Shown: positions 29,400 through 40,595, counted from the stretch's first letter. The stretch: 64,000 nt of DNA from Carnobacterium mobile DSM 4848 (GCF_000744825.1 NZ_JQMR01000001.1:1234501-1298500), one strand, 5' to 3'. Made by a program: numbers and translations. Notes: generated by a model from the sequence alone, not told the origin.

Positions 29400-30083
29400 T
29401 TAATCTTTTTCTAAATCTTTGAAGTGTTCGATTTCATTGTAGCACTCTAAATGATAGCGGCCCTCATAATAGCTGACCTTTGATACACTAGCATTTAACA
29501 AAGGTTGCGGATTATCCAGCTCAGGAACTAATCCATTCAACATATACCGAATCGTATTGCCGTGAGCGACGACTAATACTTTGTCTCCCGTATCACGGTG
29601 CTTATCGATCAAAGTTAAAAGCCCTTTTTCAATGCGTGACCAAAATTCAAGGTAATTCTCCGCATGGTGATAAGGATCCGCTTCTTTCGTTGCGTTCATT
29701 TGTTCCGGTACAGTAGCTTCCGCCCATAGTTCAGCGACAGAAGGGTATTCCATCACTTCATTGATGTTTTCCCATACTTCATCAACATCCATACCTTCGA
29801 AAGAACCAAAGAACACTTCACGAAACTCAGGCATAGCTTGTATTTCTAATTCTTCACCAAATTTATTTTCTTCTAAAATAAGACCGGCAGTTTCAATCGT
29901 CCGGTTTAGATCACTTGTATACACTGCATCAAATTGTACTTCTGCCAACCCTCTGCCGCTTCTGCGAACATCTTCGCTTCCTTCTTCAGTCAACTGTATA
30001 TTGCTCCAGCCTTGCATTCTTCTATATAAATTGAAATACGTTTGGCCATGTCTGACAAAATAAAATGTGCATCCTTTATTCAA
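29400..30083 (-). CDS. Histidine phosphatase (phosphoglycerate mutase-like) family protein
   Basis: 227 residues if started at TTG 30083, which has a perfect GGAGGAG seven bases upstream; a longer frame from ATG 30173 has no ribosome site and adds a tail unusual for the family. The RHG motif VRHGQTYFN carries the phospho-accepting His, and VVAHGNTIRYML the second His. Such proteins dephosphorylate small phosphoesters or, less often, act as cofactor-dependent mutases. It is followed by the Cof-type HAD gene and preceded by fbp, all in one direction. Confidence 0.85.
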   Translation of the reverse strand: MNKGCTFYFVRHGQTYFNLYRRMQGWSNIQLTEEGSEDVRRSGRGLAEVQFDAVYTSDLNRTIETAGLILEENKFGEELEIQAMPEFREVFFGSFEGMDVDEVWENINEVMEYPSVAELWAEATVPEQMNATKEADPYHHAENYLEFWSRIEKGLLTLIDKHRDTGDKVLVVAHGNTIRYMLNGLVPELDNPQPLLNASVSKVSYYEGRYHLECYNEIEHFKDLEKD

Positions 30084-30191
30084 AAAAATCTCCTCCAGTA
30101 ACCTAACATTCTCATGCATTTCGTACTCATCTTCTATTGTACCAAAGATAAGCGGGAAATAATAAGTTTTCATTCAGAAAAGAACTTCTGT

Positions 30192-32165
30192 TTATTTCTT
30201 GTGGTTTTCAACGATTTCACCATTTTGGTAAGCTTCCAATAATTCTTTCAAATCTTTTACTTGTTCGGATAAGCGTATACCAATATCAGTTTCTCGAACT
30301 TTTTTACGCTCTAATTCGCGGTCTACTACTCTGCGCGTCGACATGATATCAAATTCATCTTCAATGGCATTTTTCAGCGAAGTAAACGGTTGATGTGAAA
30401 CCAGCTGCATACCGTAAGAATTGTACAACAAAGTATATCCGGCCAGTCCAGTTGTCCCTTGATAGGCTTTAGAGAAACCGCCGTCGATCACTAACATGCG
30501 TCCGTCCGCTTTGATCGGATCCTCGCCCCGCTTTTCTTTTACTGGTGTATGTCCGTTAATAATATGTCCTTTAGCAGGGTCTAAACCGAACTCAGCCAGT
30601 ATTCTCTCACAGGTAGCAATATCATTGCGCATATTGTAATAGGCATTTTTCTTTTCTTCATGAGTCGCTTTATCTTCAACATAGTACCGTTCAAACGTCG
30701 TCATTTGATCTTTTCCAAATAACGAAGAAGCAGCTCCTGTCCACAAATACCAAATGATATCTAGATGTTTTTCTTTATTTTCTTTGTCTCTGGTCAAATA
30801 GCCTTTACGCAAAATTTCTTCAAATTTATCCAATAACGCTTTCCCTTTATAGGATTTATCCCGAATGTTAAATTCCATAAAACTTCCATCCTCATTTAAA
30901 GGAACACATCCATGGAACAATAAATTATCATTGTATTTTAAATACATATTGCCTTTATTGTATAAATAAGAGATGTGTTTTTGCAAACGTCCGCTATTTT
31001 TAAAAGCATAAATCAGCTTATCCACAATGGCTTCTTCCTCTTTAGTTAACTTATAAGGATCAGCTGGATCTATGGTTGGAAAATACGTATTGGTCAAAGG
31101 ATACGTTTCGCCTTTGATCGTGATTGTTCCATTTTCATAATCGATCATATTTAAAACCATCCGGTGTTCCATCTTGAAATCCGGCTGTCTTTTAATGATG
31201 ACGCCTTCCAATTTAAACTGAATAATCGCAATGGCTTGATGCATTTTAGCGATTTGGCGCACTTCTTCTTCATAAAAATCTTTTTTCTCTTTATCGATTT
31301 TTGGATAAAAGCCGTTCGCACTGTCTTCTGTATACGTCATTTCAGCAAAGGTCAGTAATTGCCGTAATGAAATTCCATAAGCATCTTCGATAATCTCTAA
31401 GTTATCGTAACGCGCAGAAATCCGTAGAACATTAGCGATACATACTGCCGATCCGCTAGCTGCTCCCATCCATAAAATATCATGGTTGCCCCATTGGATA
31501 TCAACAGAGTGGTGATCAATCAACGTATCGATAATTTTATCAGGATAAGGTCCTCTGTCATAAATATCTCCGACAACGTGCAAGTGATCGACAACTAAGC
31601 GCTGGATCAGATAGGAGATAGCTGCAATAAACTGAGGAGCCCGGTCTAGCGAAATGATACTTTGAATGATTTTGCTATAATAGTCTTCTTTATTTGAAAA
31701 ACTGTTATCTTTCAATAGCAATTCTTCAATAATGTAAGTAAATTCTCTTGGTAATGCTTTTCTAACTTTAGAACTTGTGTATTTAGAAGCTACAAATACA
31801 CATAATTCAATCAGACGCGATAAGGTCAATCGATACCATTCATCGATTTCTTCTTCTTTATCAACATCAGCTAAAATATTTTTGATTTTTTCTTCTGGGT
31901 AATAAATTAACGTAGCCAATGTACTCATATCTTTTTTACTTAAACGATCGGTAAATATCTCATGAATTTTTTCTTTGATATTTCCTGATCCATTACGCAA
32001 AACGTGTTGAAATGCATCATATTCTCCGTGAACATCACTAAGAAAATGTTCTGTCCCTTTAGGTAAATTCATAATGGCTTCTAAATTGATAATTTCTGTG
32101 GTGGTTTCTCCAATAGTCGGATACTCTTTAGCCAATAAAGTTAAGTATTTATTTTTGCTATCCAT
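30192..32165 (-). CDS. fbp: Class III fructose-1,6-bisphosphatase
   Basis: 657 residues, typical size of the Firmicutes class III enzyme that makes fructose 6-phosphate in gluconeogenesis. Metallophosphoesterase motifs: [45 protein letters not shown] and the C-terminal [15 protein letters not shown]. The ATG at 32165 has GGAGGAG eight bases before, so the preceding ATG at 32171 is not used. Located upstream of the histidine and HAD phosphatases. Not related to class I/II FBPases. Confidence 0.97.
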   Translation of the reverse strand: MDSKNKYLTLLAKEYPTIGETTTEIINLEAIMNLPKGTEHFLSDVHGEYDAFQHVLRNGSGNIKEKIHEIFTDRLSKKDMSTLATLIYYPEEKIKNILADVDKEEEIDEWYRLTLSRLIELCVFVASKYTSSKVRKALPREFTYIIEELLLKDNSFSNKEDYYSKIIQSIISLDRAPQFIAAISYLIQRLVVDHLHVVGDIYDRGPYPDKIIDTLIDHHSVDIQWGNHDILWMGAASGSAVCIANVLRISARYDNLEIIEDAYGISLRQLLTFAEMTYTEDSANGFYPKIDKEKKDFYEEEVRQIAKMHQAIAIIQFKLEGVIIKRQPDFKMEHRMVLNMIDYENGTITIKGETYPLTNTYFPTIDPADPYKLTKEEEAIVDKLIYAFKNSGRLQKHISYLYNKGNMYLKYNDNLLFHGCVPLNEDGSFMEFNIRDKSYKGKALLDKFEEILRKGYLTRDKENKEKHLDIIWYLWTGAASSLFGKDQMTTFERYYVEDKATHEEKKNAYYNMRNDIATCERILAEFGLDPAKGHIINGHTPVKEKRGEDPIKADGRMLVIDGGFSKAYQGTTGLAGYTLLYNSYGMQLVSHQPFTSLKNAIEDEFDIMSTRRVVDRELERKKVRETDIGIRLSEQVKDLKELLEAYQNGEIVENHKK

Positions 32166-32258
32166 TATCATTCTCCTCCAAAACTTTCATGTATACCAAT
32201 TAATTGTACCATAGACTTTCTACTTAGGTTTGTTTTTACTTTTCCCTTTTAAAAAAAC

Positions 32259-32286
32259 AAAACTGCCTGAAAGTACCGGCAGTTTT
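32259..32286. terminator. Terminator of the glutathione peroxidase gene
   Basis: AAAACTGCC (32259-32267) / GGCAGTTTT (32278-32286), T-runs on both strands. It lies downstream of the minus-strand glutathione peroxidase gene. Confidence 0.82.
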
Positions 32287-32329
32287 TCTTTGCTGTGCTT
32301 AAATCGTTGAAAGTAAAGGAGTTGCAGTA

Positions 32330-32803
32330 TCATGATGCTGCAATAGCTGATACGATAGCATCTTCAATTTTTTCCGGTTTCACTGTAGGACCAAAACGTT
32401 CAATAATTTCTCCGTCTTTACCAATTAGAAACTTAGTGAAGTTCCATTTGATTTTTTTATTTCCTGTCTGCTCAGTTAGATAATGATAAAGCGGAGCAGC
32501 TTCTTTTCCATTTACTTTGATTTTTTGATGCAAGGGAAAAGATACGTCATAGTTTACTTGACAAAATTCTGTGATTTCATCATTTTCCAATGGTTCTTGG
32601 TTCATAAATTGGTTAGAAGGAAAGCCTAATACGACAAAGTCTTGTTCTTTATATTTCTTGTACAATTTTTCTAATCCTTCGAATTGAGGAGCCAATCCGC
32701 ATTTGCTGGCTGTGTTCACGATTAATACAGGCTTTCCGCGATATTTATCCAGCGAAACTTCATTGCCATCAATTTCTGTTACGGTAAAATCATAAATCGT
32801 CAT
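32330..32803 (-). CDS. Glutathione peroxidase / thiol peroxidase
   Basis: 157 residues. Active-site Cys in NTASKCGLAPQF, Gln/Asn of the tetrad in GFPSNQFMNQEP and Trp in IKWNFTKFLIGKDG. Reduces hydroperoxides with thioredoxin or a glutathione-like thiol; selenocysteine is replaced by Cys as in most bacteria. It stands alone between fbp and the peptidase genes. No peroxide regulator box is evident. Confidence 0.94.
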   Translation of the reverse strand: MTIYDFTVTEIDGNEVSLDKYRGKPVLIVNTASKCGLAPQFEGLEKLYKKYKEQDFVVLGFPSNQFMNQEPLENDEITEFCQVNYDVSFPLHQKIKVNGKEAAPLYHYLTEQTGNKKIKWNFTKFLIGKDGEIIERFGPTVKPEKIEDAIVSAIAAS

Positions 32804-32884
32804 GCTGTATGCCTTCTTTCTCCTTCATTTTTCTTATTATACCAAAGTAAATTGAAGAATACTCTTAATTCGTTTTAAAAAAGA

Positions 32885-32917
32885 GCCTTATCTAAAGAAT
32901 GACTCTTCAGATGAGGC
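32885..32917 (-). terminator. Terminator of the oppA-M42-dppA operon
   Basis: Minus-strand imperfect hairpin GCCTcATCTgAAGA / TCTTtAGATaAGGC followed by TCTTTTTT, 80 bp after the DppA stop. Confidence 0.75.
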
Positions 32918-32997
32918 AGTTTTCATAGCCTTTTTTAAGTAAGTACTACTTTTTAACGCTAGTCAATTTATTGCTTTCAGCTGCTGTTTTGATGCAT

Positions 32998-33837
32998 TTA
33001 TTCCGTTCCTGCTAGTGTTACGATCCCCACAATGCCGTTGATCAATGTCTTCATATCTTGACAGACAATTGAAACGGTTCTTCCATCATGTCGAGTAGTT
33101 CCAGGTAAAAGTTCTACTTTATCTGCTTGAGCTGTATTGTAAAATTGAATTTTCAATTCAGCCGGCGTTTTCATTTGATACAACTGAAGTTTCTTATAGT
33201 CACTTTCTAATACTTCTACTACTTTGGCGATGGTATCTTCGCGAACTTGTTTACGGGGACGGTTTTTAACTGCATATCTCCCTAAAGAATCCTTTGTTTT
33301 TACAAAAGATACCCATGGCATCATACCTTTTTCCAACAATTGTGTCTCTAAGCCGGAATCTCCAATAATCAAACCTACTGGTACCCCTAATTCAGCTGCA
33401 TAGGCTGCATTAACGGTAGTTTCATTCATATATTCCCCATTAATATAAAGATTATATGCAGCTCTTGCGCTATAGCCATGATCAATACAGCCATTTTGTT
33501 CCCCAATACCTGCATGATACCCGACAAAAAAGGCTAAATCGTGACTTTCATCTAACCCGCTCATCATATAATCTTTTCTAGGATAACCGCTGACTAAACT
33601 AATTCGTTCATCCATATCGGCTAATAGATTATAAGATAAATGTAATCCTAATGCATGAGAATCAGAAATAGTAATTTCAGTAATCTTGTCATTAACTTTG
33701 CTTTTTTGAATGCCTTCAATGACCCATTTAACTTGTTGATGGTACATTTCTCTAAAAATTACTTTGTCTTCTTTTTCAAATTGTGGATGAGCAATGCCTG
33801 CCATCCCTTCCATATCTACTGATAAATATAATTTCAT
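32998..33837 (-). CDS. dppA: M55-family D-aminopeptidase (DppA)
   Basis: 279 residues. The zinc-site segments SVDMEGMAG, ISDSHA and FVGYHAGIG belong to the M55 family, whose best known member DppA of B. subtilis is a decameric D-amino peptidase. Starts at 33837 behind an AGAGGG site, 25 bp after the M42 gene. With the M42 peptidase and the oligopeptide-binding protein it forms an operon for peptide uptake and breakdown. Gene symbol by family resemblance. Confidence 0.88.
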   Translation of the reverse strand: MKLYLSVDMEGMAGIAHPQFEKEDKVIFREMYHQQVKWVIEGIQKSKVNDKITEITISDSHALGLHLSYNLLADMDERISLVSGYPRKDYMMSGLDESHDLAFFVGYHAGIGEQNGCIDHGYSARAAYNLYINGEYMNETTVNAAYAAELGVPVGLIIGDSGLETQLLEKGMMPWVSFVKTKDSLGRYAVKNRPRKQVREDTIAKVVEVLESDYKKLQLYQMKTPAELKIQFYNTAQADKVELLPGTTRHDGRTVSIVCQDMKTLINGIVGIVTLAGTE

Positions 33838-33861
33838 TATATGCCCTCTTTTCTAAACTGC

Positions 33862-34938
33862 TTAAAAACTTGCAAGCGTAGCTGCATCTAGTTCTTCAAT
33901 GATCTTAACGGCTAAGTTTACGGCATGCTGATAATCACTAAACGATACAATACTGTAATGTGTATGAGCATAACGTACTGGTATCCCTAAAACAATCGTA
34001 GGCACTCCTTTTTCAGCTAAATTAATCACAGCACCATTCGTTCCGCCACCTTTGCGCACCGATTCTTGAACAGGAATATCGTATTTTTTAGCAATATCTA
34101 AGGCAAATTTTTGAAAGCGTGGATTTGTAATCATCAACACGTCCATATGACGCAACATAGGCCCCTTGCTTAGAGCACTTTGAATCATATGCGGCTCTGA
34201 AAAAGTATCATCTGCTGGACAACCTTCAAAAACAATTGCAATATCAGGCTGAACTTCTTTAACCGCAACTTTAATGCCTCGATCTCCTACTTCTTCTTGC
34301 GAACTAAAACTGCCTATTACATTAACTGGCAATTCTTTACCTTGAAATCTTCCAATTGTATCTAGCATTGCTGCACAGCCAATTCTACAATCAAATGCTT
34401 TTCCAAACATTCTTTCTTTTTCAGGGAAGTATTCAAATGCTACATCTGGTACAACTGGTGCACCTATTTTAACTTTAAAATCATTGACTGTTTCGTCATA
34501 ACTTAAAGACCCGATATCAATGACCATTTCACCCACATCTAACGGTTTGTTGCGATCGGATTCTGACATAAAATGCGGCGGCTGACTAGCAATAATACCT
34601 GGAATATAACCTCCATCACTATTCCGGATCCGTACTCGATGTGCTGGAATATTACTAGCAACCCAGCCACCAATAGTTAGAAAGACCAGGGTTCCATTAG
34701 GCTTAATCGCTTGTACCATGAAGCCTACCTCATCTGTATGTGCATCTAGATGGACAATCGGTTGATTTTCTTTATTTTCCTGCCTTTTCAAAAATAAGTT
34801 TCTAATCCGATCTTCTGATAATTCTCCAATCTCTTTTCCATATTTTTTTAAAACAGCTACAACTTCATCTTCGAAACCTGAAACACCATTAGCGTTAGAC
34901 AATTCTTTAATTAAATCAAGTGCTTTTTCTTTTTCCAT
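33862..34938 (-). CDS. M42-family metallo-aminopeptidase
   Basis: 358 residues. Metal and catalytic motifs: HLDAHTDEVGFMV, CRIGCAAMLD, SSQEEVGDRG with the catalytic Glu pair and the final His in YAHTHYSIVS. The M42 family includes lactococcal glutamyl aminopeptidase (PepA) and cellulase-like members; cytoplasmic large homo-oligomers. It lies between the OppA-like gene and dppA, 25 bp before the latter. Substrate preference cannot be told from sequence. Confidence 0.92.
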   Translation of the reverse strand: MEKEKALDLIKELSNANGVSGFEDEVVAVLKKYGKEIGELSEDRIRNLFLKRQENKENQPIVHLDAHTDEVGFMVQAIKPNGTLVFLTIGGWVASNIPAHRVRIRNSDGGYIPGIIASQPPHFMSESDRNKPLDVGEMVIDIGSLSYDETVNDFKVKIGAPVVPDVAFEYFPEKERMFGKAFDCRIGCAAMLDTIGRFQGKELPVNVIGSFSSQEEVGDRGIKVAVKEVQPDIAIVFEGCPADDTFSEPHMIQSALSKGPMLRHMDVLMITNPRFQKFALDIAKKYDIPVQESVRKGGGTNGAVINLAEKGVPTIVLGIPVRYAHTHYSIVSFSDYQHAVNLAVKIIEELDAATLASF

Positions 34939-35019
34939 TTTTACCGCATCCTTTTTAATTATTGCTGCTTTTAATTAACTGCAGCATGGCAATTTGCCAT
35001 GCTGCATCATTCTTATTCG

Positions 35020-36657
35020 TTACTCTGTAATAGAAACTTTTTTATAGTAAGGGCTACCTAAAGGCCCTAACTCAAGGCCTTTTACTTTAGGATTGACTAA
35101 ATGAACTTCAGAAATTTGGTATAGTGGCGTCACTGGGTGTTCAGTAAATAACAGTTCTTGTGCTTTTAACATAGAATCCCAACGCTTTTGGTTATCTAGT
35201 GCATAATCTTCTGATGCTTCTTTTAAAAGCTTGTCATATTCAGGATCACTCCATTTACCAAAATTATTAGAGTTAGAGGATTTAAATAAATTCAAAAAAT
35301 CGATTGGATCCGCATAAACGGGAGTCCATCCTCCTAAAACAATATCAAAGTCGCCACTGCGGCTTCTTTCCAGTCTATTTTTAAAAGGCACTGCATTAAC
35401 CTTCACAGTTAACCCATCTAAGTTTTCTGAAATAACACCTTGAAGATACTCAGAAACTTTTTTAGAAGAGTCAATATCTGATGCTAGAATTGTTATGTCT
35501 CCTCCATCAATTCCTAATTCTTCTTTTGCTTCAGCCCATAGTGCTTTCGCTTTCTTCACATCTGTTTTAGTCAGTTCTCCTGCATCTTCAGCAAAATCTT
35601 CTCCGTTATCAGCGTTAGTAAAACCAAATGGAACAAAGCCTGTTGCTTTTTTCGAGCCATCGTTTAGTACGTTCTTTGCAATTTGATCTGAATCAATAAC
35701 TAAAGAAATAGCTTCTCGAGCTTTAAGGTTGCTCAAGATCTCTTTTTTCGTATTATATGAAATATAATACGTTCCAGGCATTTCCCGAATCTGCAAAGCT
35801 TCATTATCTTGTTCATGCGCCACAAATTCTCCGCTTATTACTAAGTCATCTAATTGACCGTCTTTGAATAAATTAATACCGGAAGAAGTTTCTTTAATGA
35901 CTTGCATTTGAACTTCGTCTAAATCCACTTCATCTTTTTCTCGGTATTGGTCATTCTTCACATACTTCCAACTCATACTTGTTCCATTCCAATCTTCCAA
36001 AGTAAATGGACCATTAGATAAAGTCGTTTCGCTGCTAGTACCGAACTTATCTCCTTGTTCCTCCACAAATTTTTGGTTCATTGGAAAGAACGCCGGTATA
36101 GCAATCAGCGAATTGATATATGGTATCGGGTGTTCCAAAGTCAATTCTAATTCATAATCATTCACTGCTTTGATTCCTAATTCAGTTGGCGGAAGTTCTC
36201 CTTTAGCGATGGCTTCATAATTCTTGATGCCTTCAAAATAATAGGATTGCTCTGCTGCTGTAGCTGGATCTACTGTACGTTGCCAAGAATAAACAAAGTC
36301 TTTCGCGGTTACGTTGTCTCCATTACTCCATTTGCCATCTTCTTTCAATTTAATTGTATATACTAACCCATCTTTCGAAGGTTTAGCTATTTCAGCAGCT
36401 AAAGCTGGCTGTACGTCTCCATTAACATCAAATTCATATAGCCCCTCCATAAACTGACTCATTGCTTCGACACTGACATTATCCATAGCTAAAGATACAT
36501 CAGCTGTTGGCAACTCCGAACCGATGGCTACATGAAAAACCTGCTTTGCTTCCCCTTTATCATTTTTTGTACTTGCCTCTTTGCTGCTATTTCCTCCACA
36601 TCCAGCTACTGTAAGAATTAAAGCAATAGCTAACGCACTAATTAATCTTTTTCTCAT
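35020..36657 (-). CDS. Peptide ABC transporter substrate-binding lipoprotein (OppA family)
   Basis: 545 residues with signal peptide and lipobox VAGC (C20). SBP family 5 marks: LKEDGKWSNGDNVTAKDFVYSW and the long EYDKLLKEA...TPLYQISEVHL end. It binds extracellular oligopeptides. It leads the oppA-M42-dppA transcript. No oppBCDF permease or ATPase genes are in the window, so it must work with a transporter encoded elsewhere. Ribosome site AAAAAGGAGGG. Function well supported, precise ligand unknown. Confidence 0.92.
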   Translation of the reverse strand: MRKRLISALAIALILTVAGCGGNSSKEASTKNDKGEAKQVFHVAIGSELPTADVSLAMDNVSVEAMSQFMEGLYEFDVNGDVQPALAAEIAKPSKDGLVYTIKLKEDGKWSNGDNVTAKDFVYSWQRTVDPATAAEQSYYFEGIKNYEAIAKGELPPTELGIKAVNDYELELTLEHPIPYINSLIAIPAFFPMNQKFVEEQGDKFGTSSETTLSNGPFTLEDWNGTSMSWKYVKNDQYREKDEVDLDEVQMQVIKETSSGINLFKDGQLDDLVISGEFVAHEQDNEALQIREMPGTYYISYNTKKEILSNLKAREAISLVIDSDQIAKNVLNDGSKKATGFVPFGFTNADNGEDFAEDAGELTKTDVKKAKALWAEAKEELGIDGGDITILASDIDSSKKVSEYLQGVISENLDGLTVKVNAVPFKNRLERSRSGDFDIVLGGWTPVYADPIDFLNLFKSSNSNNFGKWSDPEYDKLLKEASEDYALDNQKRWDSMLKAQELLFTEHPVTPLYQISEVHLVNPKVKGLELGPLGSPYYKKVSITE

Positions 36658-36717
36658 ATAAACCCTCCTTTTTCTAATCGAATTCTAACACAAAAAATAA
36701 AAAAAGACTATAAAAAA

Positions 36718-36759
36718 AGTTACTGCTTCTAAAGTAACTATACTTTAGAAGCAGTAACT
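36718..36759 (-). terminator. Terminator of the rnr-smpB unit
   Basis: AGTTACTGCTTCTAAAGTA (36718-36736) pairs perfectly with 36741-36759, 19 bp, 4-nt loop. On the minus strand it is followed by TTTTTTT. It lies 6 bp after smpB. Confidence 0.93.
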
Positions 36760-36764
36760 CTTCC

Positions 36765-37223
36765 TTATCTTTCTCTCATCGACCGTGCTAAATCTCGTTT
36801 TTGGTCTTTCCGTTTTAGATCTTCGCGTTTATCATAATTTTTCTTCCCTTTAGCTACCCCAATCAATACTTTAGCGTATCCGTCTTTGATATAGACTTTC
36901 AGTGGCACGAGCGTATTGCCGCTGCCTTTCATTTCGCCTTCTAAACGATTGATCTGTTTTTTGTGCATCAATAGTTTTCTTGTTCGTAAGGGATCATGAT
37001 TGAATTGGTTCCCTTGTTCATAAGGGCTGATATGCACATTGTGCAAATAAATCTCACCATTACGTACACGCGCAAATCCATCTTTTAAATTGATTCTTGC
37101 TGCCCGAATGGACTTGATTTCAGTTCCTTTAAGAACAATTCCAGCTTCGACTGTATCTAAGATCGTATAATCAAAACGGGCTTTTCTATTTTGAGCAACC
37201 AATTTGCCTTCACCTTTTGGCAT
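36765..37223 (-). CDS. smpB: SsrA-binding protein SmpB
   Basis: 152 residues; start [19 protein letters not shown] behind AAGGAGG. It binds the tRNA-like part of tmRNA and brings it to stalled ribosomes. The conserved [29 protein letters not shown] and the C-terminal [10 protein letters not shown] with its basic tail are present. Located 20 bp after rnr, as in many Firmicutes where RNase R also degrades the tagged mRNA. Its partner tmRNA is at 23873-24236. Confidence 0.98.
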   Translation of the reverse strand: MPKGEGKLVAQNRKARFDYTILDTVEAGIVLKGTEIKSIRAARINLKDGFARVRNGEIYLHNVHISPYEQGNQFNHDPLRTRKLLMHKKQINRLEGEMKGSGNTLVPLKVYIKDGYAKVLIGVAKGKKNYDKREDLKRKDQKRDLARSMRER

Positions 37224-37243
37224 GTACTTCGCCTCCTTGCTTT

Positions 37244-39634
37244 TTATCTAGTTTTCTTTTTAGCGGGCTTTTTCTTAGCCACATCTTTATAAAAAGGCTT
37301 AGCTTTCTTTTTATCTTTTGCTGATTTGCTTTCTTTGTTGCGGTAAGGTGTCTTTTTTTTGTCTTTGTCTTTACTTCCTTGATTCTTTTCCCGGTTACCT
37401 GTTTTCTTTTTATGCGGCTTCCCGTCTTTTTTTAACTGAGGGATAGAATCAATTTTTGGCGCATTTGGATCAGGCACCAATTCAAAATCGATCTCGCGAG
37501 TTTCTGGATCTGCTCTCATAACTTTTATTTTAACTTTTTGGCCGATGCGGTAAACAACTCCTGTATGCTCCCCAACCAACATCAAGCGTTCTTCAATAAA
37601 CTCATAATAATCATCTTTCATATTGGAGATATGCACTAAACCTTCAACAGTATTGGGCAATTCGATAAACAAGCCGAATCTTAAAACAGATCCGATAATG
37701 CCTTCGTATACTTCTCCAACTTTATCCATCATGTATTCTGCTTTCTTCAATGCATCTGTTTCTCGTTCAGCGTCTACTGCACGTCGTTCCATTTTAGAAC
37801 TCTGAATAGCAATATCCGGCAGCAGGTTATTCCACTTAGCTAGCTGCTCTGAACCTGTTCCTTGTTCCCCATAAGAACGGATCAAGCGATGTAAAATTAA
37901 ATCAGGATACCGCCGTATTGGCGAAGTAAAATGTGAATAATACTTAGCTGCCAAGCCATAATGCCCCAAAGACTCTACATCATACTTAGCTTGTTTCATA
38001 CTGCGCAGCATCATAGTCGAAATAACTGATTCTTCTGGCTTGCCGGAAACACTGTTTAAAACTTTCTGCAGGCTCTTAGGAGTAACGGTTTCACTCGACC
38101 CTTTCATCGAAATACCGAATGCTGTGACGAATTCCATAAACCGCTGCATCCGGTCACTGTCCGGTTGCTCATGGACCCGATAGATCATGGGTACTTTCAA
38201 GCGGGTGTAGTGTTCAGATACGGTTTCATTGGCTGACAGCATAAAGGACTCAATAATTCTTTCACCAACGCCTCTTTCTCGCAAAACGATATCCAAAGGA
38301 TGCCCATCTCGGTCTACAATGATTTTAGCTTCTGGCGATTCAAAATCGATTGCTCCGCGTTTTTTTCGTTTTCTTTCCAAAATAGTATGCAATTCTGCCA
38401 TTGCTTCAAACATCGGTACTAGCTCTTCATGCTCTTTGCGAACAGTTTCATCTTCATCCATGATAATTTGGTTGACTTGTGTATAACTCATTCGGCGATA
38501 AGAACGGATCACACTTGGAAAAATGTCATGGCTAACAACTTCTCCTGTTTGATCGATCTCCATTTCACAACTCATCGCTAAACGGTCTTCATGAGGATTC
38601 AATGAACAAATTCCATTTGATAAGCGATGCGGCAGCATCGGTATAACGCGGTCTGTTAAATAAACACTCGTGGCCCGGTCGTAAGCTTCAGCATCTAATG
38701 CACTGCCTTCTGTAACATAATAAGAAACATCCGCAATGTGCACGCCTAAATGGTAGTGCCCATTTTCCAACTTCTTAACCGCCACTGCATCATCCAAGTC
38801 TTTTGCGTCTTCTCCATCAATGGTTACGACTACTTCCTCTGTCAAATCACGTCGCCCAGTTCTATCTTCTGGGGAAATCTTTTCAGAAACTTCATTTGCT
38901 TCAGCCATAACTTCATCAGGGAATTCAACTTGGATACCGTGTTTATAAACGATGGTCAAGATATCGATTCCCGGATCATTTTTATGCCCGATAACCGTTT
39001 TTACTATCCCTTGCATACTTCTCGGAAAATCACTATCAGGATACAGTGTGATTTCAACTAATACAATCGCACCATCTACTGGTTTGATCCCTTTTTCTTC
39101 GATAAACACACGCGTATCTGTTAGTTTTTTATCTTTAGGCTCAATGTATCCATACAATCCAGTTTCTTCAATTCCTTCTTCTGTATAAGCAAAAAATTCA
39201 CCAACCAGCTGTGTGAATTTACGTTCAATTATCGCTTTAACACGTCCTTCAGCGCCTTTATCAAACCAAGGTTCAGCTGGACGGATAATCTCAATCGTAA
39301 CGGTATCGCCATCTAAAGCAAAGTTAGTCTGATGTGCCGGGATATAGATATCGTCCTCTTCTCCCTCAATCGATACAAAACCGAATCCGCGGTCGCTTGC
39401 TCGAAAGGTTCCGGATAGAACCGGCTCCTCTGTCGGCAACTTAAATTCACCTTTTTTATTCAGAAAAACAGTTCCTTCTCGTTCCATCTCCGCTAATGAG
39501 GAAACCAATAATTTGAAATCGGTTGAACCAGTCAGTCCCATTCCTTCGCTGATGTCCTTCACTTTAAATGCCATTTTCTTTTGTTCTTTCATATATACTA
39601 AAATAGCTTCTTTTATCGTCTGATTATTTTTCAT
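37244..39634 (-). CDS. rnr: Ribonuclease R
   Basis: 796 residues from ATG 39634 (GGAGAG ten bases before; a TTG at 39655 is less likely). N-terminal winged helix, two cold-shock OB domains, the RNB catalytic domain with [14 protein letters not shown], an S1 domain ([19 protein letters not shown]) and a long lysine-rich tail (about 725-796). It is a 3'-5' exoribonuclease that degrades structured RNA and is part of trans-translation. Five bases after the esterase stop and 20 bp before smpB; these three share a transcript. Confidence 0.97.
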   Translation of the reverse strand: MKNNQTIKEAILVYMKEQKKMAFKVKDISEGMGLTGSTDFKLLVSSLAEMEREGTVFLNKKGEFKLPTEEPVLSGTFRASDRGFGFVSIEGEEDDIYIPAHQTNFALDGDTVTIEIIRPAEPWFDKGAEGRVKAIIERKFTQLVGEFFAYTEEGIEETGLYGYIEPKDKKLTDTRVFIEEKGIKPVDGAIVLVEITLYPDSDFPRSMQGIVKTVIGHKNDPGIDILTIVYKHGIQVEFPDEVMAEANEVSEKISPEDRTGRRDLTEEVVVTIDGEDAKDLDDAVAVKKLENGHYHLGVHIADVSYYVTEGSALDAEAYDRATSVYLTDRVIPMLPHRLSNGICSLNPHEDRLAMSCEMEIDQTGEVVSHDIFPSVIRSYRRMSYTQVNQIIMDEDETVRKEHEELVPMFEAMAELHTILERKRKKRGAIDFESPEAKIIVDRDGHPLDIVLRERGVGERIIESFMLSANETVSEHYTRLKVPMIYRVHEQPDSDRMQRFMEFVTAFGISMKGSSETVTPKSLQKVLNSVSGKPEESVISTMMLRSMKQAKYDVESLGHYGLAAKYYSHFTSPIRRYPDLILHRLIRSYGEQGTGSEQLAKWNNLLPDIAIQSSKMERRAVDAERETDALKKAEYMMDKVGEVYEGIIGSVLRFGLFIELPNTVEGLVHISNMKDDYYEFIEERLMLVGEHTGVVYRIGQKVKIKVMRADPETREIDFELVPDPNAPKIDSIPQLKKDGKPHKKKTGNREKNQGSKDKDKKKTPYRNKESKSAKDKKKAKPFYKDVAKKKPAKKKTR

Positions 39635-39639
39635 TAAGT

Positions 39640-40395
39640 CTACTCTCCATTCCAATTCAAATCAGATAGGAATTTAAGTACATCCTTTTCTAACTCTTTA
39701 TGATCCGCTCCTACTGTAATGACATGCGTGCTTTTTTCGTACCAGTGAAAGTCCACTTTCGCATGAATTAAAGCTTCTTTAAACTGAACCGCAATTTGCG
39801 GATCAATCAACTCGTCTTGTCCAGCTTGTGCAATAAAGACAGGTTTTGTTATTGAATTATATGCCGGTACCATTGAAGCAACAATTTCTGATATGCCGGC
39901 TAGTTGTTTGTCTAAACCTTGTTCCACTTCAGGCATCCGAGCTTCAATTTCTTCATTCGTTTGACCAGCATGTTTCTTTACATTTTTAACATAGCGTAAA
40001 AAAGTTGAACGTACATTGTTTTGATCATAATTCAAGGTAGGGGAACAAAACGTTCCGCTAGCTAGGATATTTTCAGTTGTCATGGTCTTCGTTGCAATAA
40101 CGCCGCCTAAAGACAATCCGAAAACAGCGATTTGACGGTACCCTTTTTCTGTTAAAAATTGCAGGGCATCTTTTGCATCTTGTATCCAGTCAGTTGGAGA
40201 CACTGCTAAAATATCTTCAGGCTCTAAAGTGCCATGTCCTTTAAAGATTGGAGCATAAACAGTATAATTTTCTTTTTCTAAGGCTCTCCCCATCATTCGA
40301 ACATCATTCGGTGATCCCGTATAAGCATGAAATAAAATAACTGCTTTGGGTCCTCTTTCAAAGAAAAATGGTTGCGGCAATGTTCTTTTTACCAT
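39640..40395 (-). CDS. est: Carboxylesterase (Est30/YvaK family)
   Basis: 251 residues, alpha/beta hydrolase. Nucleophile Ser in FGLSLGGV, Asp in QDELIDPQ and His in EKSTHVIT make the triad, matching Est30 of Geobacillus and YvaK of B. subtilis. It hydrolyses short acyl esters of unknown biological identity. Located upstream of rnr-smpB, where yvaK also lies in Bacillus. Ribosome site AGGAGGAG. Confidence 0.9.
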   Translation of the reverse strand: MVKRTLPQPFFFERGPKAVILFHAYTGSPNDVRMMGRALEKENYTVYAPIFKGHGTLEPEDILAVSPTDWIQDAKDALQFLTEKGYRQIAVFGLSLGGVIATKTMTTENILASGTFCSPTLNYDQNNVRSTFLRYVKNVKKHAGQTNEEIEARMPEVEQGLDKQLAGISEIVASMVPAYNSITKPVFIAQAGQDELIDPQIAVQFKEALIHAKVDFHWYEKSTHVITVGADHKELEKDVLKFLSDLNWNGE

Positions 40396-40550
40396 TAAAA
40401 AATCTCCTCCTGTAACAATTCCTGTTACTTTCTATTTTACTGTATATTTCGTCATTTTCATACCAAAACACTACAAAACGCTTTTTTATTGAATGGGAAC
40501 TTTTAAAAGTTGTAAACAGACACATAAATGATGCATTGACTAATAAGCAA

Positions 40551-40595
40551 AAGTTAGCAGTGTAAACCCGCCATTATGGTTTACACTGCTAACTT
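40551..40595 (-). terminator. Terminator of the manganese transporter operon
   Basis: AAGTTAGCAGTGTAAACC (40551-40568) pairs with 40578-40595, 18 bp. On the minus strand it precedes TTTGCTTATTAG. It follows the SBP gene ending at 40637. Confidence 0.85.

Noticed and set aside
30083-30173. Longer start for the histidine phosphatase at 30173
   Set aside because: No ribosome site, whereas GGAGGAG stands before the TTG at 30083; the extra residues are not part of the family fold.
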